Below are positions 1 to 7,097 of a stretch of 41,356 nucleotides of DNA, one piece after another. The position numbers and the translations under genes were made by a program. The notes below the pieces were generated by a model that was not told the origin of the DNA, made no database searches, and saw nothing but the letters and a program-made list of their open reading frames with translations. The DNA is from Halorubrum trapanicum. Its GTDB lineage: Archaea > Halobacteriota > Halobacteria > Halobacteriales > Haloferacaceae. The stretch is taken from positions 1 through 41,356 of the forward strand of contig NZ_JAGGKE010000018.1 in the NCBI RefSeq assembly GCF_017873555.1, in the 5' to 3' direction. Position 1 is the first letter of the stretch, and each line of letters starts with the position of its first letter.

Positions 1-47
1 AGCTGGTCCTCGTGGATTTCACCGTCTGCTTGCTTGGTATTAGACAC
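1..47 (-). CDS. Possible start of a further gene of the leftward operon (partial)
   Basis: A GTG codon whose first base is position 47 opens a leftward frame (V-S-N-T-K-Q-A-D-G-E-I-H-E-D-Q) that stays open to the window edge. It lies 24 bases downstream of the stop of the lipoprotein gene, a spacing that fits the next cistron of the same operon. The composition is haloarchaeal (polar, acidic), but only about 15 codons are visible, so no product can be named. It could instead be a chance open frame. Confidence 0.35.
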   Translation of the reverse strand, partial: MSNTKQADGEIHEDQ

Positions 48-71
48 ACCTTCAGCAAGCAGACGTCTCAA

Positions 72-641
72 CTAACCGGCTTTGTGATGTACTGAGATTA
101 GTTCAGTTATCGCTTCCGGACCGCTTCCTGTGTTCTCTACCGTAACGAATGCCTCGCCATTCTTGATCCGGTCTGTCTCGCTCTCACCATAGACTTCGTC
201 CCACGGCTTATCTGGGTTATTCCGATAGAGTCCGACATCCTGTATCTGGATCTCTGGACGGAGTTCAGTCGTGGTCTCAACTACTGTCTCCTCGCCTTTC
301 AACGCGAGTACGCGGTACTCACCGGGCGCATACGCGGTGCCGATCTCGAACGAGACCTGCTGAGCACCCGCGGCTACGTCACGTTTCCCGAATAACTCGC
401 CGTTCGGTTGGATGAGGTTGACCTGGTCGACGTCGGCCTCTTCGGAGAGTTCGACGACGAGTGCTGTTCCCTCAATAGTGATACGCGTGAGTGGACCTTT
501 GCCATCTGGAGAGGTCGTTCCGTCACCAGGCGTCCCAGAACCGCCATTGTCGTTCAGACAGCCAGCGACGCTCATGAGGGCAGCACCTGCGACTGTTCGG
601 AGGGCGGTTCGCCGACTGATGTGTGGGTGGTTTCTAGTCAT
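72..641 (-). CDS. Tat-exported lipoprotein of unknown function
   Basis: A 189-aa protein whose N-terminus holds a twin-arginine motif (SRRTALRT), a short hydrophobic stretch and a lipobox ending VAGC, followed by a low-complexity Gly/Thr/Ser linker. This is a typical haloarchaeal Tat lipoprotein anchored on the outer membrane face. The mature part (about 120 residues, beta-rich) looks like a small Ig-like or CARDB-like domain; I recognise no family. The ATG at 641 is preferred over an upstream in-frame start because it places the Tat signal at the N-terminus and starts just after the stop of the preceding gene (644), implying translational coupling. It probably works with the large exported protein encoded upstream. 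Confidence 0.75.
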   Translation of the reverse strand: MTRNHPHISRRTALRTVAGAALMSVAGCLNDNGGSGTPGDGTTSPDGKGPLTRITIEGTALVVELSEEADVDQVNLIQPNGELFGKRDVAAGAQQVSFEIGTAYAPGEYRVLALKGEETVVETTTELRPEIQIQDVGLYRNNPDKPWDEVYGESETDRIKNGEAFVTVENTGSGPEAITELISVHHKAG

Positions 642-643
642 GA

Positions 644-2380
644 CTACGGGTTCCGTTGGAAGATGTCTTCTGGACCGAGCATTCGGAGAAGTCGCTTGCC
701 AGCGTAGAACATCACAACAAACGGGATGAGCTGCCAGCCGACCTCGAAAATGAACGCGAACCAACCGTCGATGGTGCCAAGCGGGTGCCAGCGAGCAGTT
801 GCCATCGCACTCACGTATGCGGGGTCGTGCCCGAGCCACGAACCCGGATGGTACCGAGCCGTGTAGATACCCGGCTTGTCGATCGTCACAATCGCTACCC
901 CGGAGGCGTTGGTCTCAACACGTTGCTCCGCGATGGTGATGTACCCGTTGCGAGTGTTCCCGCCGATTGGATATCGTCGGTCGGGATCGCTGAGCACGAT
1001 TGGTGCGCCGGTCTCGTTATCCCGGAGCTCGATGCGGAGTGTGGCCTGGCTTTCGTTCTGCTGGAGCACCTCAACAGTCAGATTACTGCGCCGGAGCTGC
1101 CGCTCTGAGCTAGCGTCAGGTGCCACAATCGAGGCGTTCACGCCCCGTACGATCCCCGCTACTTGGAGGGCGTTGCGGTCGACGTTCTCCGCGCGAACCG
1201 CAACACCGTACGTCGTCGTGTACGACTGGTTGACGATGTCGATGTTGATGTTCTCACCGAGCGTGCCGACCGGAGACGGTCGGTCAATGCCCCAGGTGTC
1301 GATGATCTCTGGGCCATCGCGAACTGGTTCAGCCCTCGGGCCGATCCGCGATGGATATGCATGGACGTACACGGGAATTGCGTCAGACTCGACGGTGGCG
1401 CTGTCGGTCCGGTTCGACCTGACGAGGGTATCCCAATTGGAGTTCCGAGCGGTGTAGAACCGCCAGACGCCACGCACTCGTGCGCTTCCATTCTCCGTCA
1501 GCGTGTACCCCTGCCACGGTCGAGACTGGAAAATGGCCACACCGGCGTCACCATTGGGATACTCGGCGTAGTAGGGGTACGCTGAGAGGTCGTAGATCTC
1601 GACGGCGATCGAATCCGAGACGTTGAGCGATTCGGTTCGGTACGTGACCTCGACATCGGTCTCGTCGCCTCGGTCGATTCGCGTGGTCTTCTTCAGCCGG
1701 ACGCTGATCTCGGCTTCAAGCGTGAGGTTTGCACTCCAGTCATCCTCGATCTGGTAGTCGAGGGCCGGCGTGTGCGAGCCGTCACGCTCGACGATGGTTT
1801 CGCCGTCCTTCTGCAATCGAACCTCCTCGACCTCGTTGCTCGCGAGCGACCACTCGATCGTCGTGTTCCCCGAAGAGCTGCCGTTCGGGACGCGAACGCG
1901 ATAGTCGACGAGCCCCCGCATCGTGCCGTTCGGCGCGATATAGAGCGGCGTATCACCCGACTCCAAGTGACCTCGCGTCGACGGCTGCACTGCGAATACC
2001 GTGGCGTGGGCGTCCTCGATAAACACGCCATCTTCGAGCGACGCGTGGCGCGGATGCACGGACGTATCCGACCCACCGGCTTCGAGATCAGCGAAGTCGT
2101 TTCGCGTCCACGTTGCAGCTGTCGCCGGCGGGCGCGTGAACGTGATGTCCGTCCCGTTTGCGAGCTGGTGCATCGCGGTCCGGCTCTCGCCGTAGCGCTG
2201 CTGGTACTCCTCTTGGGTGATGTAGTTGTCCGCGTCGCGAGACCACAGCGTCGCTGATTCATTTTCTGTGAGGCCATTCCCCTCCGTGCCTGGCCGTGGC
2301 GGGCTTGCAGTGACGAGACCTGTGACTAGGCTCGTCACGAACAGGGCGGCCATTAGCACGGAGAGCTCTCGTTGTGTCAT
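644..2380 (-). CDS. Large exported membrane-anchored protein, unknown function
   Basis: A 578-aa protein with an N-terminal signal-like hydrophobic segment (residues about 7-25), a long extracellular region with many N-x-S/T sequons, and a C-terminal transmembrane helix near residues 543-565 followed by a short basic tail. Haloarchaeal surface proteins are commonly N-glycosylated, so the sequons fit an exposed location. No catalytic motif was seen; the pattern suggests stacked beta-sandwich domains. It sits in a tight operon between a small two-helix membrane protein and a Tat lipoprotein, an arrangement like uncharacterised accessory genes of archaeal integrative or conjugative elements. A role in transfer or surface contact is inference from context only. 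Confidence 0.75.
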   Translation of the reverse strand: MTQRELSVLMAALFVTSLVTGLVTASPPRPGTEGNGLTENESATLWSRDADNYITQEEYQQRYGESRTAMHQLANGTDITFTRPPATAATWTRNDFADLEAGGSDTSVHPRHASLEDGVFIEDAHATVFAVQPSTRGHLESGDTPLYIAPNGTMRGLVDYRVRVPNGSSSGNTTIEWSLASNEVEEVRLQKDGETIVERDGSHTPALDYQIEDDWSANLTLEAEISVRLKKTTRIDRGDETDVEVTYRTESLNVSDSIAVEIYDLSAYPYYAEYPNGDAGVAIFQSRPWQGYTLTENGSARVRGVWRFYTARNSNWDTLVRSNRTDSATVESDAIPVYVHAYPSRIGPRAEPVRDGPEIIDTWGIDRPSPVGTLGENINIDIVNQSYTTTYGVAVRAENVDRNALQVAGIVRGVNASIVAPDASSERQLRRSNLTVEVLQQNESQATLRIELRDNETGAPIVLSDPDRRYPIGGNTRNGYITIAEQRVETNASGVAIVTIDKPGIYTARYHPGSWLGHDPAYVSAMATARWHPLGTIDGWFAFIFEVGWQLIPFVVMFYAGKRLLRMLGPEDIFQRNP

Positions 2381-2408
2381 GGGGGCTCGCGACGGGGGTG
2401 GTAGTCGC

Positions 2409-2831
2409 CTACCAGGGGGCGAGGTCGACGCACTGCGCCAGCGGGAGGTTCATCATCGACCCAGCGACGGTGTAGAGTGGGCCGAGGGCGACGAGGACGA
2501 CCGCGGACTTCATCGCCGACCGTTTGTGCCGCTTGAGGCCCTTCTTCTGCTCGGGCGTGATCGTGAACATCTCGATAAGGGAGTCAGCCTGCCACACGAC
2601 TGCGAGGCCGACAATGCCTAGCGCCGTGGTAAGCTGGAAGAAACCCTCGATCATGCCGGGAAGGTTGTCCGCACTACAGACGGCATTCGTCTGTGCGGCG
2701 GCGGGTCCCACAGCGAACAGGCTCAGGGCGACGACGATGAACATAGCTTGCCTGGGAAGCCTACTCGATGCCGTGGACTGGCTGTCGGGGCGATTCGAAG
2801 CCGTCTCGGAGGGCGTATTGTCCTGTGACAT
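2409..2831 (-). CDS. Small membrane protein, possibly VirB2/TrbC-like in topology
   Basis: A 140-aa protein with a polar N-terminus (about 28 residues), a signal-like helix ending in an Ala-rich AAAQ site, then two further hydrophobic helices separated by a charged loop rich in Lys and Arg (residues about 93-107). Two cysteines lie near the start (AVCSADN) and end (AQCVDL) of the mature part and could form a disulfide. Cleaved signal, two helices and small size match the topology of VirB2/TrbC pilins of type IV secretion, but I see no diagnostic sequence motif, so this is topology only. It starts 6 bases after the upstream gene's stop, so the two are co-transcribed. Confidence 0.7.
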   Translation of the reverse strand: MSQDNTPSETASNRPDSQSTASSRLPRQAMFIVVALSLFAVGPAAAQTNAVCSADNLPGMIEGFFQLTTALGIVGLAVVWQADSLIEMFTITPEQKKGLKRHKRSAMKSAVVLVALGPLYTVAGSMMNLPLAQCVDLAPW

Positions 2832-2837
2832 AGCGGG

Positions 2838-3086
2838 TTACTCCTCTGCGTCGTCGACGAGTGCTTTCAGATCAGCGTAGCGGTTGGTCTCGTCGACGAT
2901 CTCGTCTTTCGTGTAGCCCTGTTCGCGAGCCCGTTCGAAGAGATCTCGAAGCTCGTCAGGGTCAACGTCGCGAAGCTCCATCTCATCTCGGAGGGCGCGG
3001 CGGTAGAGGGCGGACCCGTTGATATGGCTGTTCCACGTCAGGTACAGGTCATCGATGTCTTCGATGGTGACTGCCCGTGTGATCAT
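2838..3086 (-). CDS. Small acidic protein of unknown function, first gene of the operon
   Basis: An 82-aa acidic, helix-rich soluble protein starting M-I-T-R-A-V. It contains alternating charged helices with D-P-D-E-L-R-D-L and Y-T-K-D-E-I-V-D-E segments, resembling a small coiled-coil or helix-turn-helix adaptor, but no family is recognised. I chose the ATG at 3086; an in-frame GTG at 3107 would add seven His/Pro-containing residues. It is first in the leftward operon and could be a regulator or partner of the membrane proteins that follow. AT-rich stretches at about 3150-3158 and 3187-3200 could supply the promoter. Confidence 0.65.
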   Translation of the reverse strand: MITRAVTIEDIDDLYLTWNSHINGSALYRRALRDEMELRDVDPDELRDLFERAREQGYTKDEIVDETNRYADLKALVDDAEE

Positions 3087-3288
3087 ATGTGCGGGGTGGG
3101 TATGCACCGGTTGAGCCCCGGTCCATGGTGGTGCGATAGCTAGAAGATCGGTATATGCTTTCTGGCCACCAACTGGCGCAAAAATCTAAAGTAAATTATA
3201 ACCGGATAGCTCGTTCACCTCGCAAGGGTACGGTTAACCAACAATGGGGCTAGATTCCGTTGTCTGTTGGTTAAGGTTAGGATGGCCT

Positions 3289-3492
3289 CTACTCGAGTTC
3301 CACGACCTCTCCACGCCCGTTGTCAAGGATTTCTCGCACCTCGGCCAAGCGTTCCTGACCCTCCTCGTGGAGCCTTGTCCCTTCATCGAGATCACACTCA
3401 TCCGCATCGAGCTGCTCAATGATTTCTTCGACACGGGTCAGCCGGTCGTGAATCTCTTGGTCGTTTGCCACGCTCAGATCACCCCCAACCAA
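3289..3492 (-). CDS. xseB: Exodeoxyribonuclease VII small subunit
   Basis: A 67-aa (or 60-aa) acidic helical protein with the family pattern: V-E-E-I-I-E-Q-L-D followed by the D-L-D-E-G-T-R-L-H-E-E-G region and a second helix ending in a short acidic tail. In bacteria XseB binds the coiled-coil arm of XseA, and the complex degrades single-stranded DNA. The ATG at 3492 overlaps the end of xseA by 19 bases. An in-frame GTG at 3471, just beyond the xseA stop, would give a start M-A-N-D-Q-E and may be the real one. Translational coupling to xseA is likely either way. Confidence 0.85.
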   Translation of the reverse strand: MVGGDLSVANDQEIHDRLTRVEEIIEQLDADECDLDEGTRLHEEGQERLAEVREILDNGRGEVVELE

Positions 3493-4517
3493 AGCCCAGT
3501 GATAGCCAACAACAGCAACAACAGCACAGCGATTGCGGCCTTGTAATAGACCGGCGGGAGGCCCTCGGGTACGGCCGCCTCGTCGACTGCTTCGGCAAGC
3601 TCCCGTTCATGTTCGTGCTCTTGCTGGAAGGTCTCGTACGCGGCGTCGAGTTGCTGTGCCAGCGGCTTGACTTCGCCCGCCAAGAACTCCTCGCGGGAAT
3701 TCACGATATACTCACCGGCGGCCGTCGGCGTGATCGTTGCCACATCCGCGACCTGATCGGCGATTAACCGGTCGTCAGTATGCCCGATCGCCGTGACGAT
3801 CGGGGTGTTTGCGGTGAAGATAGCTTCCGAGACCCGCTCGGTGTTGAACGCCTGGAGGTTCGAATCGCTCCCGCCACCGCGACCGACGATAATCGCGTCG
3901 ACGTCCTCGGAGCGGTCCAGATGGTGGATGCCGTTCGCGATGGATGTGGGCGACTCCGACCCTTGGACGGTGGCGTCCTTCACCAGGATGTCGACGGTAG
4001 GGTCCTGTTCGTGGATCGCGTTCTGGATGTCATAACGGGCATCGCCACGGAGGGAGGTTACGACCCCAACCCGCTCTGGGAACGCCGGCGGGCGCTGTTT
4101 CTGCTCGTCGTCGAACCAGCCACGCTCTTCGAGTTCGCTTCGTAGTCGCTCGACGGCAGCTGCTTGATCGCCGTCGCCGACGACGATCACCTCCCACGGC
4201 TTGAGGTCGATTTTCCCGCCCTCTGTCCAGTAGTCGATATCGCCTTCGAGGATGACCTCGGTCCCGTCCTCGAGGCCGACATTCATCTCCCGGTAACGGT
4301 TCGCCCAGATCATACAGGGGAGCTCGGCGTCGCCGTCAGTCAGGGTGAAATAGAGGGCGGTACTGTTCTGATGGAGATCCGTGACCTCGCCAATACAGCG
4401 GACGCCGTTGAGGGCAGGCGTGTCCTGGACGACCGATGCAATTCGGTCGTTCAGCTCTTGGACTGAAAGAACATTCCCGGACAGGACATCATCTACCTCC
4501 CGTTCGGCATCAGCCAT
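3474..4517 (-). CDS. xseA: Exodeoxyribonuclease VII large subunit with C-terminal membrane helix
   Basis: A 347-aa protein with an N-terminal OB-fold region (residues about 13-110, starting V-L-S-V-Q-E-L-N) and the ExoVII catalytic core: the VGVVTS strand, a GRGGGS loop, and the A-I-G-H-T-D-D-R-L-I-A-D-Q-V-A-D / TPTAAGE segment that corresponds to the bacterial GHE...D..ADxR.xTP motif. It is shorter than bacterial XseA (usually 400-450 aa) because the long coiled-coil arm is reduced to roughly 50 residues. Unusually, the last 22 residues form a hydrophobic helix (AAIAVLLLLLLAITGLW), suggesting membrane anchoring. The xseB partner follows. The organisation is a compact xseA-xseB operon. Confidence 0.9.
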   Translation of the reverse strand: MADAEREVDDVLSGNVLSVQELNDRIASVVQDTPALNGVRCIGEVTDLHQNSTALYFTLTDGDAELPCMIWANRYREMNVGLEDGTEVILEGDIDYWTEGGKIDLKPWEVIVVGDGDQAAAVERLRSELEERGWFDDEQKQRPPAFPERVGVVTSLRGDARYDIQNAIHEQDPTVDILVKDATVQGSESPTSIANGIHHLDRSEDVDAIIVGRGGGSDSNLQAFNTERVSEAIFTANTPIVTAIGHTDDRLIADQVADVATITPTAAGEYIVNSREEFLAGEVKPLAQQLDAAYETFQQEHEHERELAEAVDEAAVPEGLPPVYYKAAIAVLLLLLLAITGLWLGVI

Positions 4518-4602
4518 CGCACTAACTTAACACGGGGAGAGCAGATTCAAAAATGTACTCACCAGTGCCAGTGTACCCTGCCAACTGTTCTGTGTCGTTG
4601 AA

Positions 4603-5163
4603 TTACTCCAGTAACCCGAGGTCAGTGAGCCGGTTTTCGATCACTGTAAGCGCTTGTTCAGCATCGTCAAGCTGTTTTCCGCCCGTGATGACGAGCTTTC
4701 CACTCCCGAAGAGGAGTGCGACGACGTCCGGGTCGTCAAGCCGGTAGACGAGCCCCGGGAACTGCTCTGGTTCGTATTCGATGTGTTCGAGACCGAGGCC
4801 GATCGCAATCGCATTCAAATTGAGTGTGTGGTCGAGGTCCCCACTTGAGACAATATTCTGGATTTCGATATCTGGAGAGGTAGCGACATCGACACCCAAT
4901 TCACGGAGCTCGTCGAAGACGTATTCCAACGCAGTCGTCACATCGTCGACGCTTTTTGCACCCGTACAGACGACTTTCCCCGAGCGGAAAATGAGCGCTG
5001 CGGCTTTAGGATCGTGCATCCGATATACGAGTCCAGGGAAGTTATCGGGATCGTAGTCGGTGGCTCCTAAATCCTCAGAAAGCGTTTCCAGATCGAGTTC
5101 TTGACCGATATCGGACGACGCGACCACATTCTCGACTTGAATTGATTCGGCTGTGACACTCAT
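4603..5163 (-). CDS. tbp: TATA-box-binding protein (TBP paralogue)
   Basis: A 186-aa protein made of the two imperfect repeats that define TBP. Each repeat carries a V-E-N-V-V-A-S or I-Q-N-I-V-S-S strand, an F-P-G-L-V-Y-R stirrup and an S-G-K-V-V-C-T-G-A-K or S-G-K-L-V-I-T-G-G-K strand. It binds the TATA element and recruits TFB and RNA polymerase. Haloarchaea often carry several tbp copies, some on secondary replicons, and alternative TBP/TFB pairs are thought to rewire promoter use. No tfb gene is visible nearby. Full length with no obvious defect. A T/A-rich element at 5190-5197 lies about 27 bases upstream of the start, suggesting a very short leader. Confidence 0.97.
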   Translation of the reverse strand: MSVTAESIQVENVVASSDIGQELDLETLSEDLGATDYDPDNFPGLVYRMHDPKAAALIFRSGKVVCTGAKSVDDVTTALEYVFDELRELGVDVATSPDIEIQNIVSSGDLDHTLNLNAIAIGLGLEHIEYEPEQFPGLVYRLDDPDVVALLFGSGKLVITGGKQLDDAEQALTVIENRLTDLGLLE

Positions 5164-5189
5164 AGGAGTACCTTCCAGTCACAACCCCC

Positions 5190-5197
5190 TTAAAACG
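5190..5197 (-). promoter_or_regulatory. Candidate TATA element of the tbp gene
   Basis: Read on the minus strand this is CGTTTTAA, about 27 bases before the tbp ATG at 5163. That spacing fits a leaderless or near-leaderless haloarchaeal transcript. There is no experimental support, and the match to the consensus is only moderate. Confidence 0.4.
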
Positions 5198-5234
5198 GGG
5201 AGTGACTTCGAGCGTCGGTGTGGTACCTTCCGAA

Positions 5235-5402
5235 TTAGAGGTCGCGGGGCTGGACCGTCTTCCGGTCGTTGGCCTCGGCACGCTCGGCGGCGTCGTCGAG
5301 CAGTTCGGCGACCTCTTCGTTGAGGGCGTCGTAGAAATCTGCCGAGACGTTGTGGTCCGAGAGCGCGTCCTTCACGGCTGCTTTGACGATTAGGTCAGAC
5401 AT
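5235..5402 (-). CDS. Small histone-fold-like protein (DUF1931-type)
   Basis: A 55-aa frame starting M-S-D-L-I-V-K-A-A-V-K-D and ending K-T-V-Q-P-R-D-L. The pattern of a short N-terminal helix, a long central amphipathic helix with paired acidic residues (L-N-E-E-V-A-E-L-L-D-D-A-A-E-R) and a final T-V-Q-P-R-D-L strand/loop matches the small haloarchaeal DUF1931 proteins, which share the histone fold (compare the TVxxxD motif of archaeal histones). It probably dimerises and may bind DNA. It lies upstream of tbp in the same direction, 71 bases away with its own promoter-like gap between. Function is inferred from fold similarity only. Confidence 0.75.
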   Translation of the reverse strand: MSDLIVKAAVKDALSDHNVSADFYDALNEEVAELLDDAAERAEANDRKTVQPRDL

Positions 5403-5538
5403 TCCATCGCGGACTTCTCTTGTCCACCATATAAAGGTTCGAAGTTCTCACGCAGGGTTCTCGCCTCGTCGTATCGAATATTGGCATCTGAGTACCAGAG
5501 AGAACATATGCCACCCCTCAAAAATAGAGAACAGGCAG

Positions 5539-5835
5539 ATGCACGATCTAACTGGGTTCCAGCGGGATATCTTGTACGTAACCACCGGGCTCGAGGAACC
5601 ACATGGGCTCGCAATCAAGGACGAACTCGACGACTATTACGAGCATGAGATCAATCATGGCCGCCTCTATCCGAATCTCGACGATCTCGTCAACAAAGGA
5701 CTGCTGGAGAAGGGTGAACTCGACAAGCGGACGAACGTGTACACGGTCACGCAACGCGGATTGCGGGAAATCGAGGCGCGACGTGAGTGGGAAAGTCAGT
5801 ATTTAGAAGATGTGAACGCACCCACTCCGTCGTAG
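5539..5835 (+). CDS. PadR-family winged-helix transcriptional regulator
   Basis: A 98-aa protein with the PadR pattern: L-T-G-F-Q-R-D-I-L-Y-V at the N-terminus, then H-G-L-A-I-K-D-E-L, a recognition helix with I-N-H-G-R-L-Y-P-N-L-D-D-L, and the wing G-L-L-E-K-G-E-L-D-K-R-T-N-V-Y-T-V-T-Q-R-G. It lacks the long C-terminal dimerisation helix of classic PadR proteins, as do many halophile and haloarchaeal-virus members. The ATG at 5539 is chosen over a TTG frame extension because the conserved domain begins there. It sits 53 bases upstream of the Doc/Fic-like gene in the same direction and may control it, although that gene has its own TATA element. Confidence 0.9.
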   Translation: MHDLTGFQRDILYVTTGLEEPHGLAIKDELDDYYEHEINHGRLYPNLDDLVNKGLLEKGELDKRTNVYTVTQRGLREIEARREWESQYLEDVNAPTPS

Positions 5836-5841
5836 AGTCAT

Positions 5842-5849
5842 TATAAAAA
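5842..5849 (+). promoter_or_regulatory. TATA box of the Doc/Fic-like gene
   Basis: TATAAAAA lies just after the PadR stop codon and about 40 bases before the ATG at 5889. This is a strong match to an archaeal TATA element at a plausible distance, so the downstream gene can be transcribed independently of the PadR gene. Confidence 0.6.
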
Positions 5850-5888
5850 CGGGACTGCTTTACCCACTTCCCACGAATCCACAGTAAG

Positions 5889-6776
5889 ATGGCTCGGCTC
5901 GTCTTCTATCACCACCCCCAGGCCGAGAATTTCTCACTCAAATATAGCTCGGCATCGGTGGCAGAAATCCTGTCTCAGCGAGAGCAATCCGACGAGTCGA
6001 CAAAGCTCATCGGGTACCCCTTTGAAACACCGGTCTATGTGCTCTACGAAGGCGATTCAGAGATCGAATCAGCCCGAGAGGTCGACTTCGATCAGGAATG
6101 GCTGAGCGACCGTATTCGTGACCTCCCCCGTGCTGGGCAGGTTGTCGCATTCCGATTAGTGGAGTTGCTCGAAGCCGCGGTCGATGTTCGAGATGAGGAT
6201 GAGTTCCGGCTCTACAAGGAGTTCGAACCGCAAAAGATCCAGCAGGCACTCGATCACGTCTCCTGGGGAGCACCGCTTCCGACCGTCGCTGGAGAGGTGA
6301 TGTCGAATTTGATCCTCCGACATTCCCTCCCGAATGCGAACCATCGAACTGGCATTGCGATGCTGCAGTTCTGTATTGAGAGTGTGGACCCGGATTTTGA
6401 GATGCCACGAACGCACGTCGACGACGATTCCTGGCGAGAGTGGGTCGATCCCTATATCGTCGATTCCAAACGGCTCATTACTGTCCGCCGGAACAACCTC
6501 CGTTTCAAGCAACTCGAAGACTTGGACGTCGACGTCGTCGAACGGAAAGACGGGATCCAAATCCGATTAGCCGAGTTCGAGCTGGATATGCACTGGCGAG
6601 AAGCCCTCACAGAGTATGCTGGGCAGCACGAATCTCACTGTACGGACTTCGCGCAGGCAGTTCTCGAACGAGCAGGACGGGACGATCTACTTGACCGTCA
6701 AGGACCAACGAAACAAGAGTTCCTCACGTATCTGGAGAACGGACTGGTCGAACGGGACTTCAGAGAAATGTTCTGA
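5889..6776 (+). CDS. Doc/Fic-like protein
   Basis: A 295-aa soluble protein. Residues 145-155 read HSLPNANHRTG, close to the Doc/Fic signature (Doc: HxFxNANKRTA). The catalytic-type His, the N-A-N loop and the Arg are kept; Phe is replaced by Leu and the Doc Lys by His. The surrounding helices (L-D-H-V-S-W-G before, A-M-L-Q-F after) fit the Fic core. Fic enzymes transfer AMP or phosphate to target proteins, and Doc phosphorylates EF-Tu. The protein is far longer than Doc (about 126 aa), with about 140 residues before and after the motif that I do not recognise. No Phd-like antitoxin is visible next to it. Assignment rests on one motif, so the activity is uncertain. Confidence 0.6.
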   Translation: MARLVFYHHPQAENFSLKYSSASVAEILSQREQSDESTKLIGYPFETPVYVLYEGDSEIESAREVDFDQEWLSDRIRDLPRAGQVVAFRLVELLEAAVDVRDEDEFRLYKEFEPQKIQQALDHVSWGAPLPTVAGEVMSNLILRHSLPNANHRTGIAMLQFCIESVDPDFEMPRTHVDDDSWREWVDPYIVDSKRLITVRRNNLRFKQLEDLDVDVVERKDGIQIRLAEFELDMHWREALTEYAGQHESHCTDFAQAVLERAGRDDLLDRQGPTKQEFLTYLENGLVERDFREMF

Positions 6777-6881
6777 TCAGTCGCGAAGCTCGGCGACCGA
6801 CTGTCCGACCTCGCGAACGTGTTCACTTCGCTCGAGGTCGAGTTCCTCGGCGAGGTAGTCAACCGTCTCTTCGAGGCTCAT
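6777..6881 (-). CDS. Possible 34-aa acidic small protein
   Basis: A short frame M-S-L-E-E-T-V-D-Y-L-A-E-E-L-D-L ending in V-A-E-L-R-D, convergent with and directly abutting the Doc/Fic-like gene (stop codons adjacent). The residue composition (Glu/Asp-rich amphipathic helix, no rare residues) is what a genuine haloarchaeal gene looks like, and its codons favour G/C in third position. It could be a small regulator or antidote. A longer in-frame extension to 7055 has non-haloarchaeal composition and is rejected. Confidence 0.4.
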   Translation of the reverse strand: MSLEETVDYLAEELDLERSEHVREVGQSVAELRD

Positions 6882-7097
6882 GTTAGAAAGAAGTCCGTCA
6901 AGCGGTATAAACCTAGTGCTGGTGCAACAATGTAGCCCATCAGAGGAAGCGTCTGTGTATACCAAACTACGTATCCCTCGGGAAAACTGTGGAATCGGTG
7001 ACTGCATAGCGATACCCACCGAAATCACGCAGTATCGCCATTTGCTGTCCATCAACCGAACTCAATTGAAAGAAGCTCCGAAGCGATCGGGAGCGTT

